The notes under the pieces were generated by a model, which was not told where the DNA came from, made no database searches, and was given only the letters and a program-made list of their open reading frames with translations. Below, one piece after another: positions 43,160 through 53,718 of a DNA stretch of 64,000 bases (position 1 is its first letter; every line of letters begins with the position of its first letter). Position numbers and translations under genes: made by a program. The stretch lies in the NCBI RefSeq assembly GCF_001653955.1, contig NZ_CP013022.1, positions 1,302,001-1,366,000 of the forward strand. The letters are read 5' to 3'. The stretch is from Francisella persica ATCC VR-331 (GTDB lineage Bacteria > Pseudomonadota > Gammaproteobacteria > Francisellales > Francisellaceae).

Positions 43160-44413
43160 ATGAGTATAGAAAAGTATTCCCTAAATAATAATTTAGATAT
43201 CTATATAAAAAAAGATATACGAGCACCTGTAGTTTTAGCACAAATATGGTACAAAGTCGGCTCAACACATGAGCCTGAAAAACTTACCGGCATATCCCAC
43301 ATGCTTGAGCATATGATGTTTAAAGGTACTGATAAATATTCAAAAGATGACTTAAATAGTATAGTTGAAAATAATGGTGGCATTCAAAACGCATTTACAA
43401 GCTTTGACTACACTGCATACTACCAATTTTGGTATAAGAAAAATCTCGAATTAAGCTTATCTATAGAATCATCACGAATGACTAATTTATTGTTTGATGA
43501 GAATGAGTTTATTCTTGAAAGAAAAGTCGTTTTAGAAGAAAGAAACTTGCGTGTAGATAATAAAGTTTTTAGTTATGCTTTTGAACAATTTATGCAGCTT
43601 GCGTATCAAAAAAACTCGCGCCATACTCCTGTTATAGGCTGGCGTGAGGATATTGAAAACTATACTCTTGATAATCTCAAAAAATGGTATCAACAAAATT
43701 ATGCTCCAAATAACTCAAGTATTGTTTTAATTGGAGATATTGATACAGCTTCTGCATTATCAATGGCTAAGGATTATTTTGCTAGTATCCCAAAATCTCA
43801 ACTAGTAGCCACTAAAAAAGAGTCTAGCTTAGTTAATATTGGTTGTAGACACTTAAAAGTAAAAAAATCACCAAATGATACTGCTGCAATAATACTAGGA
43901 TATATTACACCCTCTTTAACGACAGATTATCAAGATAATGATCCATTTGCTCTGCTAGTTCTTAATAATATTCTTGGTAATGCTGATGCATCAATATTGC
44001 AACAACAACTAGTAAGAGAAGAAAATTTATGCTGTCATATTGATAGTGAGTATTCACCATTTATAAAAGGTGAAGAAGTTTTTACAATTACAGCTATAGC
44101 GAATAACGGTAAAGATCTAGATAGCATTCAAGACAAAATACAAAATATTATAACTAACCTTATAAATAAAGGTATTACTACAGAGCAGCTAAATCGAGCA
44201 AAAGTAACCATTAAAGCCGATAAAGTATTTGCGATGGATTCTCTAGAAACCCAAGCACATCTAATAGGTTCTTTAGCTAGTATCAACCTTGATGTTGACT
44301 ACCATAAATACCTTGAGAGACTTTATGATGTAACAGTTAGTGACGTTAATCATGTACTTTATAAATATTTTGATAAACAAAATCTTGCATCTCTACATTT
44401 ACTAAGGGATTAA
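43160..44413 (+). CDS. M16 family zinc peptidase, catalytic type
   Basis: Pitrilysin/processing peptidase-like protein of 417 aa. The inverted zinc motif HMLEH at residues 47-51 (H47, E50, H51) followed by KGTDKY is complete, with downstream acidic residues around 120-130 (FILERKVVLEERN) for the third ligand. It lacks a clear signal peptide. The next gene is its non-catalytic partner, and the two presumably act as a heterodimer as in other bacteria. Nine bases after lptG, so part of the same operon. Substrate unknown. Confidence 0.92.
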   Translation: MSIEKYSLNNNLDIYIKKDIRAPVVLAQIWYKVGSTHEPEKLTGISHMLEHMMFKGTDKYSKDDLNSIVENNGGIQNAFTSFDYTAYYQFWYKKNLELSLSIESSRMTNLLFDENEFILERKVVLEERNLRVDNKVFSYAFEQFMQLAYQKNSRHTPVIGWREDIENYTLDNLKKWYQQNYAPNNSSIVLIGDIDTASALSMAKDYFASIPKSQLVATKKESSLVNIGCRHLKVKKSPNDTAAIILGYITPSLTTDYQDNDPFALLVLNNILGNADASILQQQLVREENLCCHIDSEYSPFIKGEEVFTITAIANNGKDLDSIQDKIQNIITNLINKGITTEQLNRAKVTIKADKVFAMDSLETQAHLIGSLASINLDVDYHKYLERLYDVTVSDVNHVLYKYFDKQNLASLHLLRD

Positions 44414-44418
44414 AAACG

Positions 44419-45639
44419 ATGATCGATAAATTTAATATTGATAATACAGCCATATATTTTCAAGAATCTCACAACTTACCAATATTAGATATTCAACTTA
44501 ATTTCAGAGCTGGATCAGCTTTTGATGGTAAGTTAAATGGTTTGGCTAATCTAGCCGTAGGTATGTTTGCAACAAAGACACAAAATTCAAGTGAGCAAAA
44601 GCTGATAAATAAAATTACTGATAACGGAATATCAATTCACTCTAAAACTACTAAGGAATTTTTTAATATCAAAATACGTCTTCTTAACGATAGTAGCATT
44701 ATTGACAATACTCTTAAGATATTAGAAGAAATTTTTACAATACCAAGTTTTGACTCTAATATTTTAGAAAGAGAAATAATCCAAACGCTAACACATATTG
44801 ATTATTTAAACCAACAACCTAATTACTTAGCATCGTTAGAATTCTCAAAAAATCTCTTTAGCAACAACCCCTATAGTTATCCTACTATTGGTTATAAAGA
44901 AACTATTAGTAATATACATACTAAAGATATCGAAGAATTCTTTAATAGATATATTTGTGCTAATAATGTAAATATTTGCCTTGTCGGTGCAATAAATCAG
45001 AATCAAGCAGAAAGTATCTCTAAGCATCTAGTAAACTTTTTGGAAAAAGGCCAACAAAATACCCAAAAATTTTCTCAAAAAACAAATGACTCATTAACCA
45101 TAAAGAAAAGTTTCTCAAGTAAACAAACAGCAATTTTAGTAGGACATCAACTACTTATAGATATTGAAGATCCATTGTATTTCCCATTAAAGCTTGGTAA
45201 TGAGATACTTGGTGGAGGTGGTCTTAACTCTTTACTTTTTAATAAAGTCCGTGAAGAGCTTGGTTTAGTTTATAATATTTCTAGTAAGGCAAACATTAAT
45301 CCAGATTATGGTAGCTTTGTAATATCTGCACAAACTAGTAATCCTTCTCTGGCTTTAACAACCATAAGTGATGTTTACAATAACTTTACCAGCACCACTA
45401 TAGATAAACAAACGTTAGTAAACTCTAAAAAACACATAGAAGGCACTCATTTACTTAGCTGTGTCAAAAATAGTTCTAAACTAAATATGCTCTCATCTAT
45501 AGCAAACAAGAATCTACCTTTAGATTTCTTTGACAGCTATGTTGATAATATCAGTAATGTCACAGCTGAAGAGATACATCAAGCTTTCTTAGCAATCCAA
45601 ACCAATAAAGTTATAACAATAATGGTCGGAGATATCTAA
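44419..45639 (+). CDS. M16 family peptidase homologue, non-catalytic partner
   Basis: Paralogue of the preceding gene (406 aa) in which the HxxEH zinc motif is absent: the equivalent stretch reads GLANLAVGMFATKT. It retains the C-terminal substrate-binding arginine and tyrosine in NKVREELGLVYNIS, as non-catalytic subunits of such pairs do. Five bases separate it from the catalytic gene; rsmD follows three bases after its stop. Confidence 0.9.
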   Translation: MIDKFNIDNTAIYFQESHNLPILDIQLNFRAGSAFDGKLNGLANLAVGMFATKTQNSSEQKLINKITDNGISIHSKTTKEFFNIKIRLLNDSSIIDNTLKILEEIFTIPSFDSNILEREIIQTLTHIDYLNQQPNYLASLEFSKNLFSNNPYSYPTIGYKETISNIHTKDIEEFFNRYICANNVNICLVGAINQNQAESISKHLVNFLEKGQQNTQKFSQKTNDSLTIKKSFSSKQTAILVGHQLLIDIEDPLYFPLKLGNEILGGGGLNSLLFNKVREELGLVYNISSKANINPDYGSFVISAQTSNPSLALTTISDVYNNFTSTTIDKQTLVNSKKHIEGTHLLSCVKNSSKLNMLSSIANKNLPLDFFDSYVDNISNVTAEEIHQAFLAIQTNKVITIMVGDI

Positions 45640-45642
45640 TAA

Positions 45643-46200
45643 ATGAAAACAAATTCTATCCGTGTAATTTCTGGTAAATATAAAAATCATAGGTTAAAGT
45701 TCCCAAATGTTAATGGTTTACGGCCAACATCAGATCAACTCAAAGAAACGATCTTTAATTGGTTAAACCCATTTATACATGATAGTATTTGTATTGATGC
45801 TTTTGCTGGTAGTGGAAGTTTAGGAATAGAAAGCATCTCGCGTGGTTCTACTAAAGCAATATTTTACGAACTTAATTTTAAAGCACTACTACAAATTAAA
45901 GAAAATCTTAAAACTCTCGCTATAGAAAATTTTGAGATATATAAAACAGATAGCATCAAAGCTCTTGCTAATCTCAATACCATAAATTCACGCTTAATCA
46001 TCTTTTTAGACCCACCTTTTAATAAAAATATTGTTCCACTAGCACTAAAATCAGTATTAGGAAATCCACATATCCATAACCAAACATTAATATATATTGA
46101 GACTGAAAAAACAGCCGAATATAGCCTTGAAGGATTTGATATTTTGAAAGAGAAAAACACTACAAATATTTCAGCAAAATTAATATCAAAAATCGTTTAA
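45643..46200 (+). CDS. rsmD: 16S rRNA m2G966 methyltransferase
   Basis: SAM-dependent methyltransferase acting on G966 of 16S rRNA. Opening IRVISGKYKNHRLKFPN and GLRPTSDQLKETIFNWL match RsmD; SAM-binding motif DAFAGSGSLGIE near 51-62 and catalytic motif FLDPPFNK near 122-129. 185 aa is normal. Last gene of the lptF-lptG-M16-M16-rsmD run. Confidence 0.92.
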   Translation: MKTNSIRVISGKYKNHRLKFPNVNGLRPTSDQLKETIFNWLNPFIHDSICIDAFAGSGSLGIESISRGSTKAIFYELNFKALLQIKENLKTLAIENFEIYKTDSIKALANLNTINSRLIIFLDPPFNKNIVPLALKSVLGNPHIHNQTLIYIETEKTAEYSLEGFDILKEKNTTNISAKLISKIV

Positions 46201-46252
46201 ATTCTAAAAATAATCTCTAAAATATAGTCAACTTTGCTTGTCGGAAATAAAT

Positions 46253-46903
46253 ATGTATCACGTTGGTATCGCTGGACCTTTTATTTTTTCAGTTATGTTC
46301 CTCTTAGGTATAATTGCCGAGAGTATGACTGGTGTTATATCATCATCTCGTAGAAATATGGATGCCTTTGGAGTTGTTGCAATTGCCCTTACAACATCTT
46401 TAGGTGGTGGTGTTGTTAGAGATGTTTTATTAGGTAATCTACCAGTAACTATTATACTTCATCCGCACTATATCGCGATATGCCTATTTTTCTCAATTAT
46501 AGCTATTTTTACCCAAAAATATATTAATAAGTTTTATAAAATATTTTTGATTCTTGACTCAATTGGTTTAATTGCTTTTGCATATATTGGTAGTAGTATA
46601 GCTCATCAAATTTGCACGCAAGTTTTTCATATGCAGTTCCTTAGTGTTCTTATTGTTGGTATTATTATAGCTATCCTTAATGGAGTTGCTGGTGGGGTAA
46701 TGCGTGATATGATATGTAACGATATCCCTGTTGCATTTAAAGCGGAATTATATGCATCTGTCGCAGCAATAGTTGGTGCAATGAATATTATTTTTATATA
46801 TTTAGATATAAATTTATACATAAGCGCGATACTAATAATAGGAATTGGTTTAACAGTAAGGGTTATGTCAATAATTTATAAGTGGAAGTTACCGATTATC
46901 TAA
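46253..46903 (+). CDS. TRIC-like (UPF0126/YicG family) membrane protein
   Basis: Small integral membrane protein with seven hydrophobic segments formed from two repeats, each bearing a glycine-rich turn: LGGGVVRDVLLGNLPV and VAGGVMRDMICNDIPV. Bacterial members are related to TRIC cation channels. An in-frame TTG at 46238 is possible, but a GGA before the ATG at 46253 and the hydrophobic start favour the latter (216 aa). Just before a decayed region. Confidence 0.87.
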   Translation: MYHVGIAGPFIFSVMFLLGIIAESMTGVISSSRRNMDAFGVVAIALTTSLGGGVVRDVLLGNLPVTIILHPHYIAICLFFSIIAIFTQKYINKFYKIFLILDSIGLIAFAYIGSSIAHQICTQVFHMQFLSVLIVGIIIAILNGVAGGVMRDMICNDIPVAFKAELYASVAAIVGAMNIIFIYLDINLYISAILIIGIGLTVRVMSIIYKWKLPII

Positions 46904-46947
46904 TAATATACAGCATATATACTATAACATCATAGCCAATAAAATAT

Positions 46948-47430
46948 TTAAAAGTTCCAAGCACCACTATGAAAACGAAATTCATTATCAGCTGATAATA
47001 ATAAGTTCTTTTTTTCTACCTCTCCTATTCTGTCTATATGATTACCAATATCTACTGATGAATACTTTTCGGCAAAGTGAATATATATTGTAAAATGTCT
47101 TTTTCAGATTCTAATAGGACTATTATAAAACTTTTGCAACTCATCACCTAAAAATGGCGCAATTTTTCTTTCACAAGAACACGCATAATATAAGATCCGA
47201 TTATCAAAGCATCTATAAAATATTTTGAAGTAGGTGATACGTGTTTGTTTTTTTGACATCCTATTAACCAAATCATACTTATATGGATATCTGTAAATAT
47301 ATGTTATTGCTGAAGATGAGGCTTTCATTTCACAGTGAGCATGATCTACGAACATTAGCTCAATATCTACTAAAGCCTTCTGTATCTATTGCTTAGGAGT
47401 TATTATTTTTTGCCGTAATTATAAAAAATA
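46948..47430 (-). pseudogene. miaE: Broken tRNA 2-methylthio-isopentenyladenosine hydroxylase
   Basis: Remnant of the non-haem diiron enzyme that hydroxylates ms2i6A at tRNA position 37. Minus strand reads IQKALVDIELMFVDHAHCEM, KASSSAITYIYRYPYKYDLV and NRMSK, a truncated middle, then CSCERKIAPFLGDELQKFYN, SPIRI, a stop, and KRHFTIYIHFAEKYSSVD, with ADNEFRFHSG at the end. The DHAHCE..A, RSCER-like, and FRFHSG blocks are MiaE signatures. The EExHH-type iron ligands of the middle are deleted or lost and a stop splits the C-terminal third; the N-terminal part is missing. Confidence 0.85.
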
Positions 47431-47500
47431 CTCGGGATATTTATATTTTAAAATAGTATAGTTATTGATAAACAACCAATAATATTTATTTTAAAAAACT

Positions 47501-48209
47501 ATGGGTAATATAAATACTGCTCAAATAGCTATATTACCTATAGGTCCTAAAAGATAAGAATACTTGGCAAAGATTTTTGATGATATTATTTTCTTAGAAC
47601 CTAACAAAGGATATACATCATAATTAGCAAAAGTTACTAATCAAAATATTATTACAGGTATGGGTAGGACATTCGTAGCAATATGTATAGAAGAACTATG
47701 ATGATTAGAGTTAAAAAATTCACCATCATCAGAAAATTATAGGCAATCCAAGAGAATATTGAAATTGGTGACTTAATTTTAAGTACGTCATCAGTAGATT
47801 ATATGGAAAATAATATCATTCCTCATCATTACGCTCCGCTTGAATAACTTGCGGTTACAAGCTTTAAGCTTAATATTTCTCTATATCGCTCAGCTCAGGC
47901 ACTTAATAAAAAAATCCACTGTGGCATAACTAGCTCATCTGATACTTTTACCCTGGACAAGATAGAAAAGATAATTATAGTGGCTACAATTATAAGACCT
48001 TTCATAAACTATTTAGATGAGGCGTAAGCTAAATGTGTTTAATTTAAAAAATGGAATTATCAGTATTATTTACCGCATGTGCTACTTTTGGTCTAGAAGC
48101 AAGCTGCCTGTGCATAGTACTAGCAAAAAAGAACCTACTTCTGAATATATCAATAATAAGTAAATATGATGAGGGTATGAGCAATATCATAATTCAAACA
48201 TTCTATTGA
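47501..48209 (+). pseudogene. udp: Broken uridine phosphorylase
   Basis: Remnant of the enzyme splitting uridine to uracil and ribose 1-phosphate. From ATG at 47501 pieces read IAILPIGPKR, EYLAKIFDDIIFLEPNKGYT, LAKVTNQNIITGMGRTF, ICIEEL, QENIEIGDLILSTSSVDY, HHYAPLE, FKLNISLYRSAQALNKKIHC, GITSSSDTF, IIRPFINYLDEA and ELSVLFTACATFGLEASCLC. Phosphorylase family order is preserved, with about eight stops or shifts. Followed at once by a cdd remnant on the same strand, which indicates a lost pyrimidine salvage operon. Confidence 0.85.
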
Positions 48210-48269
48210 AAATAGTTTTTTCGTTTAGACAAAAGAATATAAAATAAAAGTTATAACTTATCTAAACTA

Positions 48270-48688
48270 AAAAGTTAAAAATAACACAAAAACAAGATTA
48301 GCAACTAATTGAATATGCAAAAGAAGCTTTTTAATAACATACGTACCGTTTTCTGGCCTTAAATTTGGTGCTACATTACTTATGAAAGATGGTAATAATA
48401 ATTAAGTAGTGCAAATATAGAAACTTCGATCCTAGCTTATCTGTTTGTGCAGAGGAAAATATTATATTTTATGCTTACAGTCAAGGTTATCGTAAGAATA
48501 ATATCGTCAAAATAGCTGTGATTGCTAATACAGAAAAAGCAATATCCACATATGCTGCATGCATGCCGCCAGATAATGTCAGAACACCTTAATCTTGACT
48601 GTCCAATTATCTTAACTAATATAAATGAAAACTTATAAGATTAGATAACTATACTAAAGAGTTACTAGCATATATATTCTCTCTGTAA
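48270..48688 (+). pseudogene. cdd: Broken cytidine deaminase
   Basis: Remnant of the zinc enzyme that deaminates cytidine. Plus-strand pieces: QLIEYAKEAF, NTYVPFSGLKFGATLLMKDG, CAEENIIFYAYSQGYRKNN (the CAExxAIxxA zinc site, with Ala-Ile partly changed), IVKIAVIANTEKAIST, then MSEHLNLDCPIILTNINENL and KELLAYIFSL ending at a TAA at 48686-48688. Zinc motif PCGxCRQ is corrupted to YAACMP. Multiple stops and frameshifts. Pairs with the upstream udp remnant. Confidence 0.85.
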
Positions 48689-49124
48689 AAATTTCCATGA
48701 AAAAGTAATCAAATAGCTAACTAATAGGTTTAATTATATTACTGAAATATTGCTAACTCTATAGCTTCAATAACTTGATACTTAAATAGTAAAATATCAA
48801 ACCTACCATTAACTTAAGTCTATATAGATGAATATATACTGCTAGGTCTAGTAATAAATCATAGATTAGTGCAATTATCAACACTATATCTTTTTTATGA
48901 TTTTAATTATTTTATTTCTTTGGATTTTTCTATGAATTGCTTAATTACCTTAGCCATGAGTGTACATTGAAATAGGTACGTACTCTTTATAATGTACGCC
49001 ACAATGTACTATATTATCAAGGATTAATAAGTATAAATGATACTGTTTGACACAATGAACTTATCTCAAAATATTATTACTATTAGCTTTGTGATATTGC
49101 ATGAAACGGTATGAGAAATAAGTG
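48689..49124. other. Gap without a recognisable gene between cdd remnant and tRNA-Lys
   Basis: About 435 bases, AT-rich, stops in all frames. No gene fragment could be named. It is flanked by decayed genes and probably represents a lost gene erased beyond recognition. Confidence 0.5.
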
Positions 49125-49200
49125 TGGTGGGTTGTACAGGACTCGAACCTGTGACCAATTGGTTAAAAGCCAACTGCTCTACCAACTGAGCTAACAACCC
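49125..49200 (-). tRNA. tRNA-Lys (anticodon UUU)
   Basis: Minus strand folds as a complete cloverleaf: acceptor GGGTTGT pairs with ACAACCC, D-stem GCTC/GAGC, anticodon stem GTTGG/CCAAT around loop CTTTTAA (anticodon TTT), T-arm ACAGG TTCGAGT CCTGT. CCA is encoded (49125-49127). A very good promoter lies just upstream. The only intact gene in 46.9-52.1 kb. Confidence 0.97.
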
Positions 49201-49215
49201 GTGTGAGTGTTGATA

Positions 49216-49243
49216 ATTATACTTATCCTAATCTCAGTGTCAA
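49216..49243 (-). promoter_or_regulatory. Consensus sigma-70 promoter of tRNA-Lys
   Basis: On the minus strand a perfect TTGACA (49238-49243), a 16-nt spacer and a perfect TATAAT (49216-49221), ending about 15 bases before the tRNA 5' end at 49200. Stable RNA genes commonly have such promoters. Confidence 0.8.
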
Positions 49244-49434
49244 CCATTTTTGTTGTTTTTTTCTATTTAATTCTAAAATTTCTATAGGGCTTAAATTATA
49301 TATATTTTGACATATTTATATGTTTTGACACCAAAATGTTTGAAAATCTTTTGCCACTGTACTATAGAAATAGCTGATAAAGATTTTTCATTACAATGAT
49401 TTAAAAGACTAAACTCCTTAAAGCATATACTTTG

Positions 49435-51960
49435 TTATTGTAAAGTATCTAATTTTGTAACCAACCATTCTTGAATTAATTTGACTTTGAATCTTATTTG
49501 ATCTCCACAATTTTTTTTGATACTCATCTCGATAAACTAAAGTTATCGCTGGATCAACGCCGATCATTTCTATTTTTGTTACAGCATTTGGTTATTTTTG
49601 CAGCTTTTAAAGCTTGTTTTTTAAAAAATATTTTAAAACCCTTTAATATACTCTAGTTTACCATTTAGCTTAAATGGTGCAAAGTAAGCTCTAAAGCTTA
49701 AAGCAGTTAAGAAATCATACAGTGTCAAAACAATATGTGTGTCATGCAACGATGTAAAAATATCTTGGACAAACAATACAAACTGTTTTTTTATTCTACT
49801 ATATTGATAATTTTTCCATTTCTTCTAAATTAAACTCAGGAGCAGCTCTTTGTTTTAGCTGTGCTCTTAAATTTAATGAGCTAATAAGTCTGGTATCTGC
49901 AAATCCTGCTGTATTAGCTAAACCAGCTCTGAAGAACTGAATATTAAAAATATCATTAAATATTTTTGGCATGTATAGACTAATTCTTAGTACAGCTTCA
50001 CTATATTTGACAAAATAGTCTAATCCTAGTCTTTTATACTTGGAATGATAATGATATAAAAACTGAGATTTCATTATCGGAATATAACCTTTATAGGACA
50101 ACCTACGATACATGCCTTACAGCCAAGACATTTATCGAGTCATAAACTTGATGATAAAAATCATCTAGAAAATCCTCTGGTTTATCAAAACCTGTATTAA
50201 TAACTTCATCAACTGTTGAGTACCATGCTGCAGAAAGTTGATTTAGCCACTCACGTAACACCACTGATCTTCCAGTATAACCAGTTCCTACTAGACTTAG
50301 CAGATGGGCATATGTCCGTATCTAGATTATAGTTTAAGCATTGTGAATTACCGTTACAATTATATGCTCCAGATAATGACGTGACGCATTGACTTGGAAA
50401 ATTGTTCATCAGCATAGCCTCTAAAATTTCATTGTATGGACCAAAAGCTTTTAAAATTTGCCATAAAGATATAGCTCATCACCAAAGAAATCTTTGAGAT
50501 ATTCACTTCTATAGACATGGCCATGTTCACCACAAAGAAGACCACCATACTTCTTGACTAGTTCACTAACTTTTTTGGTTATTTGCTTAACTTTTTATGA
50601 ATCATCATGAAAGCTCAGGTCGTACACGTAAACAACCCACATCTACTTGGCCAAACATTCCATATTTGATATTATAGGAGTATAATAACACTGTTAGTTA
50701 TTTTATATATTCAGCAAGTATTTCTGGAGCAACAGTTGCATTCTCTATAAAAGTGGATTACACTTACATTTCATCGTACCTAGTAGGCCAACCATTTTTT
50801 TACGTAATTTCCATAAATTATACATATCTTCTTGGCTTTCTGTAAGGTGAAAGGTTGTTAGCTTCTTTAATAATTACTTCTCTAAAAGTAATGTTCTGTT
50901 ATCAAGACCATGCTAAATACCTGCAATAAATTCGACAAAGTTTATAGCTGCTAGATTGATTGAACCATTATTCTCAAGCATATATTTTATCTTATGATAA
51001 ATCTTATCACCTTTAGCAATTTCAACAATATTATTAATCATCTCAATAGCCGAAGGAAAAGATAGTAATTCTCTCGCTTCCTGTAATACTAAATTAAATA
51101 CCGTATGAGATTACAAATAGCGCTTTGTATTGTGGTTTTTTAGTTAGTTTTAGCTTTAGTTCTGTGACAAAAGCAAGAGTTCCTTTAGAACCTTAAACTA
51201 AATAACTAAATTGATGGTCTTATCATTATTATCATATTTTTTAGCTAAATTATATCCTGTTAGACAGCTATTTAACTTTTTTGTTGTATTAGTTCGTATT
51301 TATTAATTATTTGCTCAATAACTGTAGAATAAATATTTTTCTCAACATCACTGAAACTATCTTCATTAATATCTTTTAAGCTAATTTTTTTGTCGTAAGT
51401 TTCTGACCATTTACTAAAGTACATTCAATCTCTAAGACATGCTCACTATTACGACCATAAATTCTCGAACTTTTACCACAAGCATCAGTATTAACCATAC
51501 CACCTAAAGTTGCTCGATTACTCGGAGAAAGGATTAGGTGCAAAAAAGTATTTAAAATCAGCTAAACTATCATTAAGCTGACCCAAAACAACTCCAGGCT
51601 CAACTTTAACAAACTCATTTTCAAAATCTATCTCCAGGAGATTAATTCATATAATGGCTCGTATCAACAATTACCACAGCACATAATGAATACTATACAT
51701 ATTCCACCACCACGAGTAAAGAATTTAACTTCGTAGTATTCTTGATACTTGCTAAAGCAAAAATTATATTTACATCATCTTTACCATATGGAAATACAAC
51801 CAGCTCGGGAACGACTAAATATACACTATTACCCATAGAAAAAGATATTCTTGAAGCATAGTCAGAATTAATATCGCCCTCAAAACCCTTACTTCTTAGC
51901 TCTTCAGCAAAAGTATTAATCAATGCATTTAGAGTATTTGTTTTATCAAGTACAGATAAC
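49435..51960 (-). pseudogene. ydiJ: Broken YdiJ-type FAD/FMN dehydrogenase with Fe-S domain
   Basis: Remnant of a protein of about 1000 aa joining an FAD-binding type 4 oxidase, a C-terminal FAD-linked oxidase domain and a 4Fe-4S/CCG part; relatives oxidise D-2-hydroxyacids. The N-terminus is readable on the minus strand: FAEELRSKGFEGDINSDYAS, ISFSMGNSVYLVVPELVVFP. The C-terminal part has an open stretch (49799-50113) with FFRAGLANTAGFADTRLISS, then FVLFVQDIFTSLHDTHIVLT, FKLNGKLEYIKGF, and IQEWLVTKLDTLQ before a TAA at 49435-49437. Between them, numerous stops, shifts and deletions. Confidence 0.85.
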
Positions 51961-52166
51961 TTATTCTTATTCTTTTTCAGAAAAAAAATATTATTAATAA
52001 ATAATATAATCAGATGAAAGCTATAATTAGTAAATAGTAAGATATAATAAACCTAAAAACACTGAAAAATCCTGTATCAAAGCAGACAAACTCTAAATAT
52101 AAAGCTATAATTATGCTTGCATATTAAAAAAATAATTTCAAAGGTTAAAAGTTTTTGAGGATAATT

Positions 52167-53717
52167 ATGAAAAAAACTATTCTTTTAGTAATACTAGATG
52201 GCTGGGGATATAGTGATAGTGACTACTTTAATGCTATCAAAAACGCAAACACTCCGACTTGGGATAGTATTTGGAAAGAATTTCCTAAAACACTTATTAA
52301 TGCTTCTAGTTTAGAAGTAGGCTTACCTAGAGGTCAAATGGGCAACTCTGAGGTTGGTCATGTAAATATAGGTTGTGGTAGAGTAGTCTATCAAGAGTTA
52401 ACAAAAATTGATAAATCTATAGAAGAAAAAACTTTTGGTGGTAATAAAGCTATATGTACAGCTATTGACAATGTCATCAAAAATGACTCAAACCTACACC
52501 TAATCGGACTACTCTCACCAGGTGGTGTTCACTCGCATGAAGAGCATATTTTTGAGATGATAAAAATCGCCAAACAAAAAGGCATCAAAAGAGTATATTT
52601 ACATGCATTTTTAGATGGTAGAGATACTCCACCACGCTCCGCAGAAAAATCAATTAAAAAAGCAGATAAATTATTACAAGATCTAAACATAGGGTATATT
52701 GCTAGTGTTTGTGGTAGATATTATGCAATGGATAGAGATAATCGATGGGATAGAGTAGAGAAAGCTTATAATGCTATTGTTAATGCTAATGCTGAGTTCA
52801 TCTACGACTCAGCACTAGAAGCACTAGAACAGTCATATGCTCGCGACCAATCTGATGAGTTTGTAATACCTACTTGTATCAAAAAAGGTGGATATCTTGT
52901 AAAAGTTAAAGATAATGATAGTGTTATTTTTATGAACTTTAGAGCAGATAGAGCCAGAGAAATTTCGCATGCTTTTACTGATGAAAGCTTTGATAATTTT
53001 CTAAGGAAAAAACATTTAAATATAAACTTCACTACACTTACAGAGTATGACTCTAAACTTAAATGTGCTGTAGCATTTCCACCTGAGTACCCTGTAAATA
53101 CTCTAGGTGAAGTGTTAATGAAAAATCATAAGACTCAACTAAGAATAGCTGAAACTGAAAAATATCCACATGTAACATTCTTTTTTAATGGTGGTAGAGA
53201 AGAACAATTCGCATGGGAAGATAGAATACTTATTCCATCACCAAAGGTGGCTACTTATGATTTACAGCCAGAAATGTCAGCTCCAGAAGTTACTGATAAG
53301 TTAATTGCTGCTATTAACAGTGGTAAATATGACTGTATAATATGTAACTATGCTAACTCGGATATGGTTGGTCATACAGGGAATTACGAAGCTGCTATAC
53401 AAGCAATTGAGTATCTTGATAAGTGTCTTGCTAGATTAAAAGATGCTATACTTGAACATGATGGTAGTATGTTTATCACAGCAGATCATGGTAATGCTGA
53501 TATGATGGTTAATCCAGAAACACAAAAACCTCATACAGCTCATACTACAAACCTTGTACCTTTTGTATATGTTGGGCATAAAAAAGCTCAAGTCGCTCTA
53601 GAAAATGGTAAACTCTCTGATATTGCGCCAACTATACTTAACGTCATGGGCATAGTCCAGCCTAAAGAAATGACTGGCAGAACTATTTTTAACTTTGAAA
53701 ATAAGGATTTTATATAA
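52167..53717 (+). CDS. gpmI: Phosphoglycerate mutase, cofactor-independent
   Basis: Glycolytic interconversion of 3- and 2-phosphoglycerate by a manganese enzyme. [12 protein letters not shown] near 6-17 gives a metal ligand; [12 protein letters not shown] near 60-71 contains the nucleophilic serine; [28 protein letters not shown] and [12 protein letters not shown] follow. An in-frame TTG at 52155 is possible, but GAGG is spaced correctly for the ATG at 52167 (516 aa). One base after its stop serS begins, an unusual pair but clearly cotranscribed. Confidence 0.97.
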   Translation: MKKTILLVILDGWGYSDSDYFNAIKNANTPTWDSIWKEFPKTLINASSLEVGLPRGQMGNSEVGHVNIGCGRVVYQELTKIDKSIEEKTFGGNKAICTAIDNVIKNDSNLHLIGLLSPGGVHSHEEHIFEMIKIAKQKGIKRVYLHAFLDGRDTPPRSAEKSIKKADKLLQDLNIGYIASVCGRYYAMDRDNRWDRVEKAYNAIVNANAEFIYDSALEALEQSYARDQSDEFVIPTCIKKGGYLVKVKDNDSVIFMNFRADRAREISHAFTDESFDNFLRKKHLNINFTTLTEYDSKLKCAVAFPPEYPVNTLGEVLMKNHKTQLRIAETEKYPHVTFFFNGGREEQFAWEDRILIPSPKVATYDLQPEMSAPEVTDKLIAAINSGKYDCIICNYANSDMVGHTGNYEAAIQAIEYLDKCLARLKDAILEHDGSMFITADHGNADMMVNPETQKPHTAHTTNLVPFVYVGHKKAQVALENGKLSDIAPTILNVMGIVQPKEMTGRTIFNFENKDFI

Positions 53718-53718
53718 A

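Noticed and set aside
47104-47355. 83-codon minus-strand open frame as a new small gene
   Set aside because: It contains MiaE motifs and is an internal piece of the miaE remnant.
48689-49124. A short minus-strand peptide (MAKVIKQFIEKSKEIK) before tRNA-Lys
   Set aside because: Only 16 codons, with no ribosome site or conserved context that could be judged from the sequence alone.
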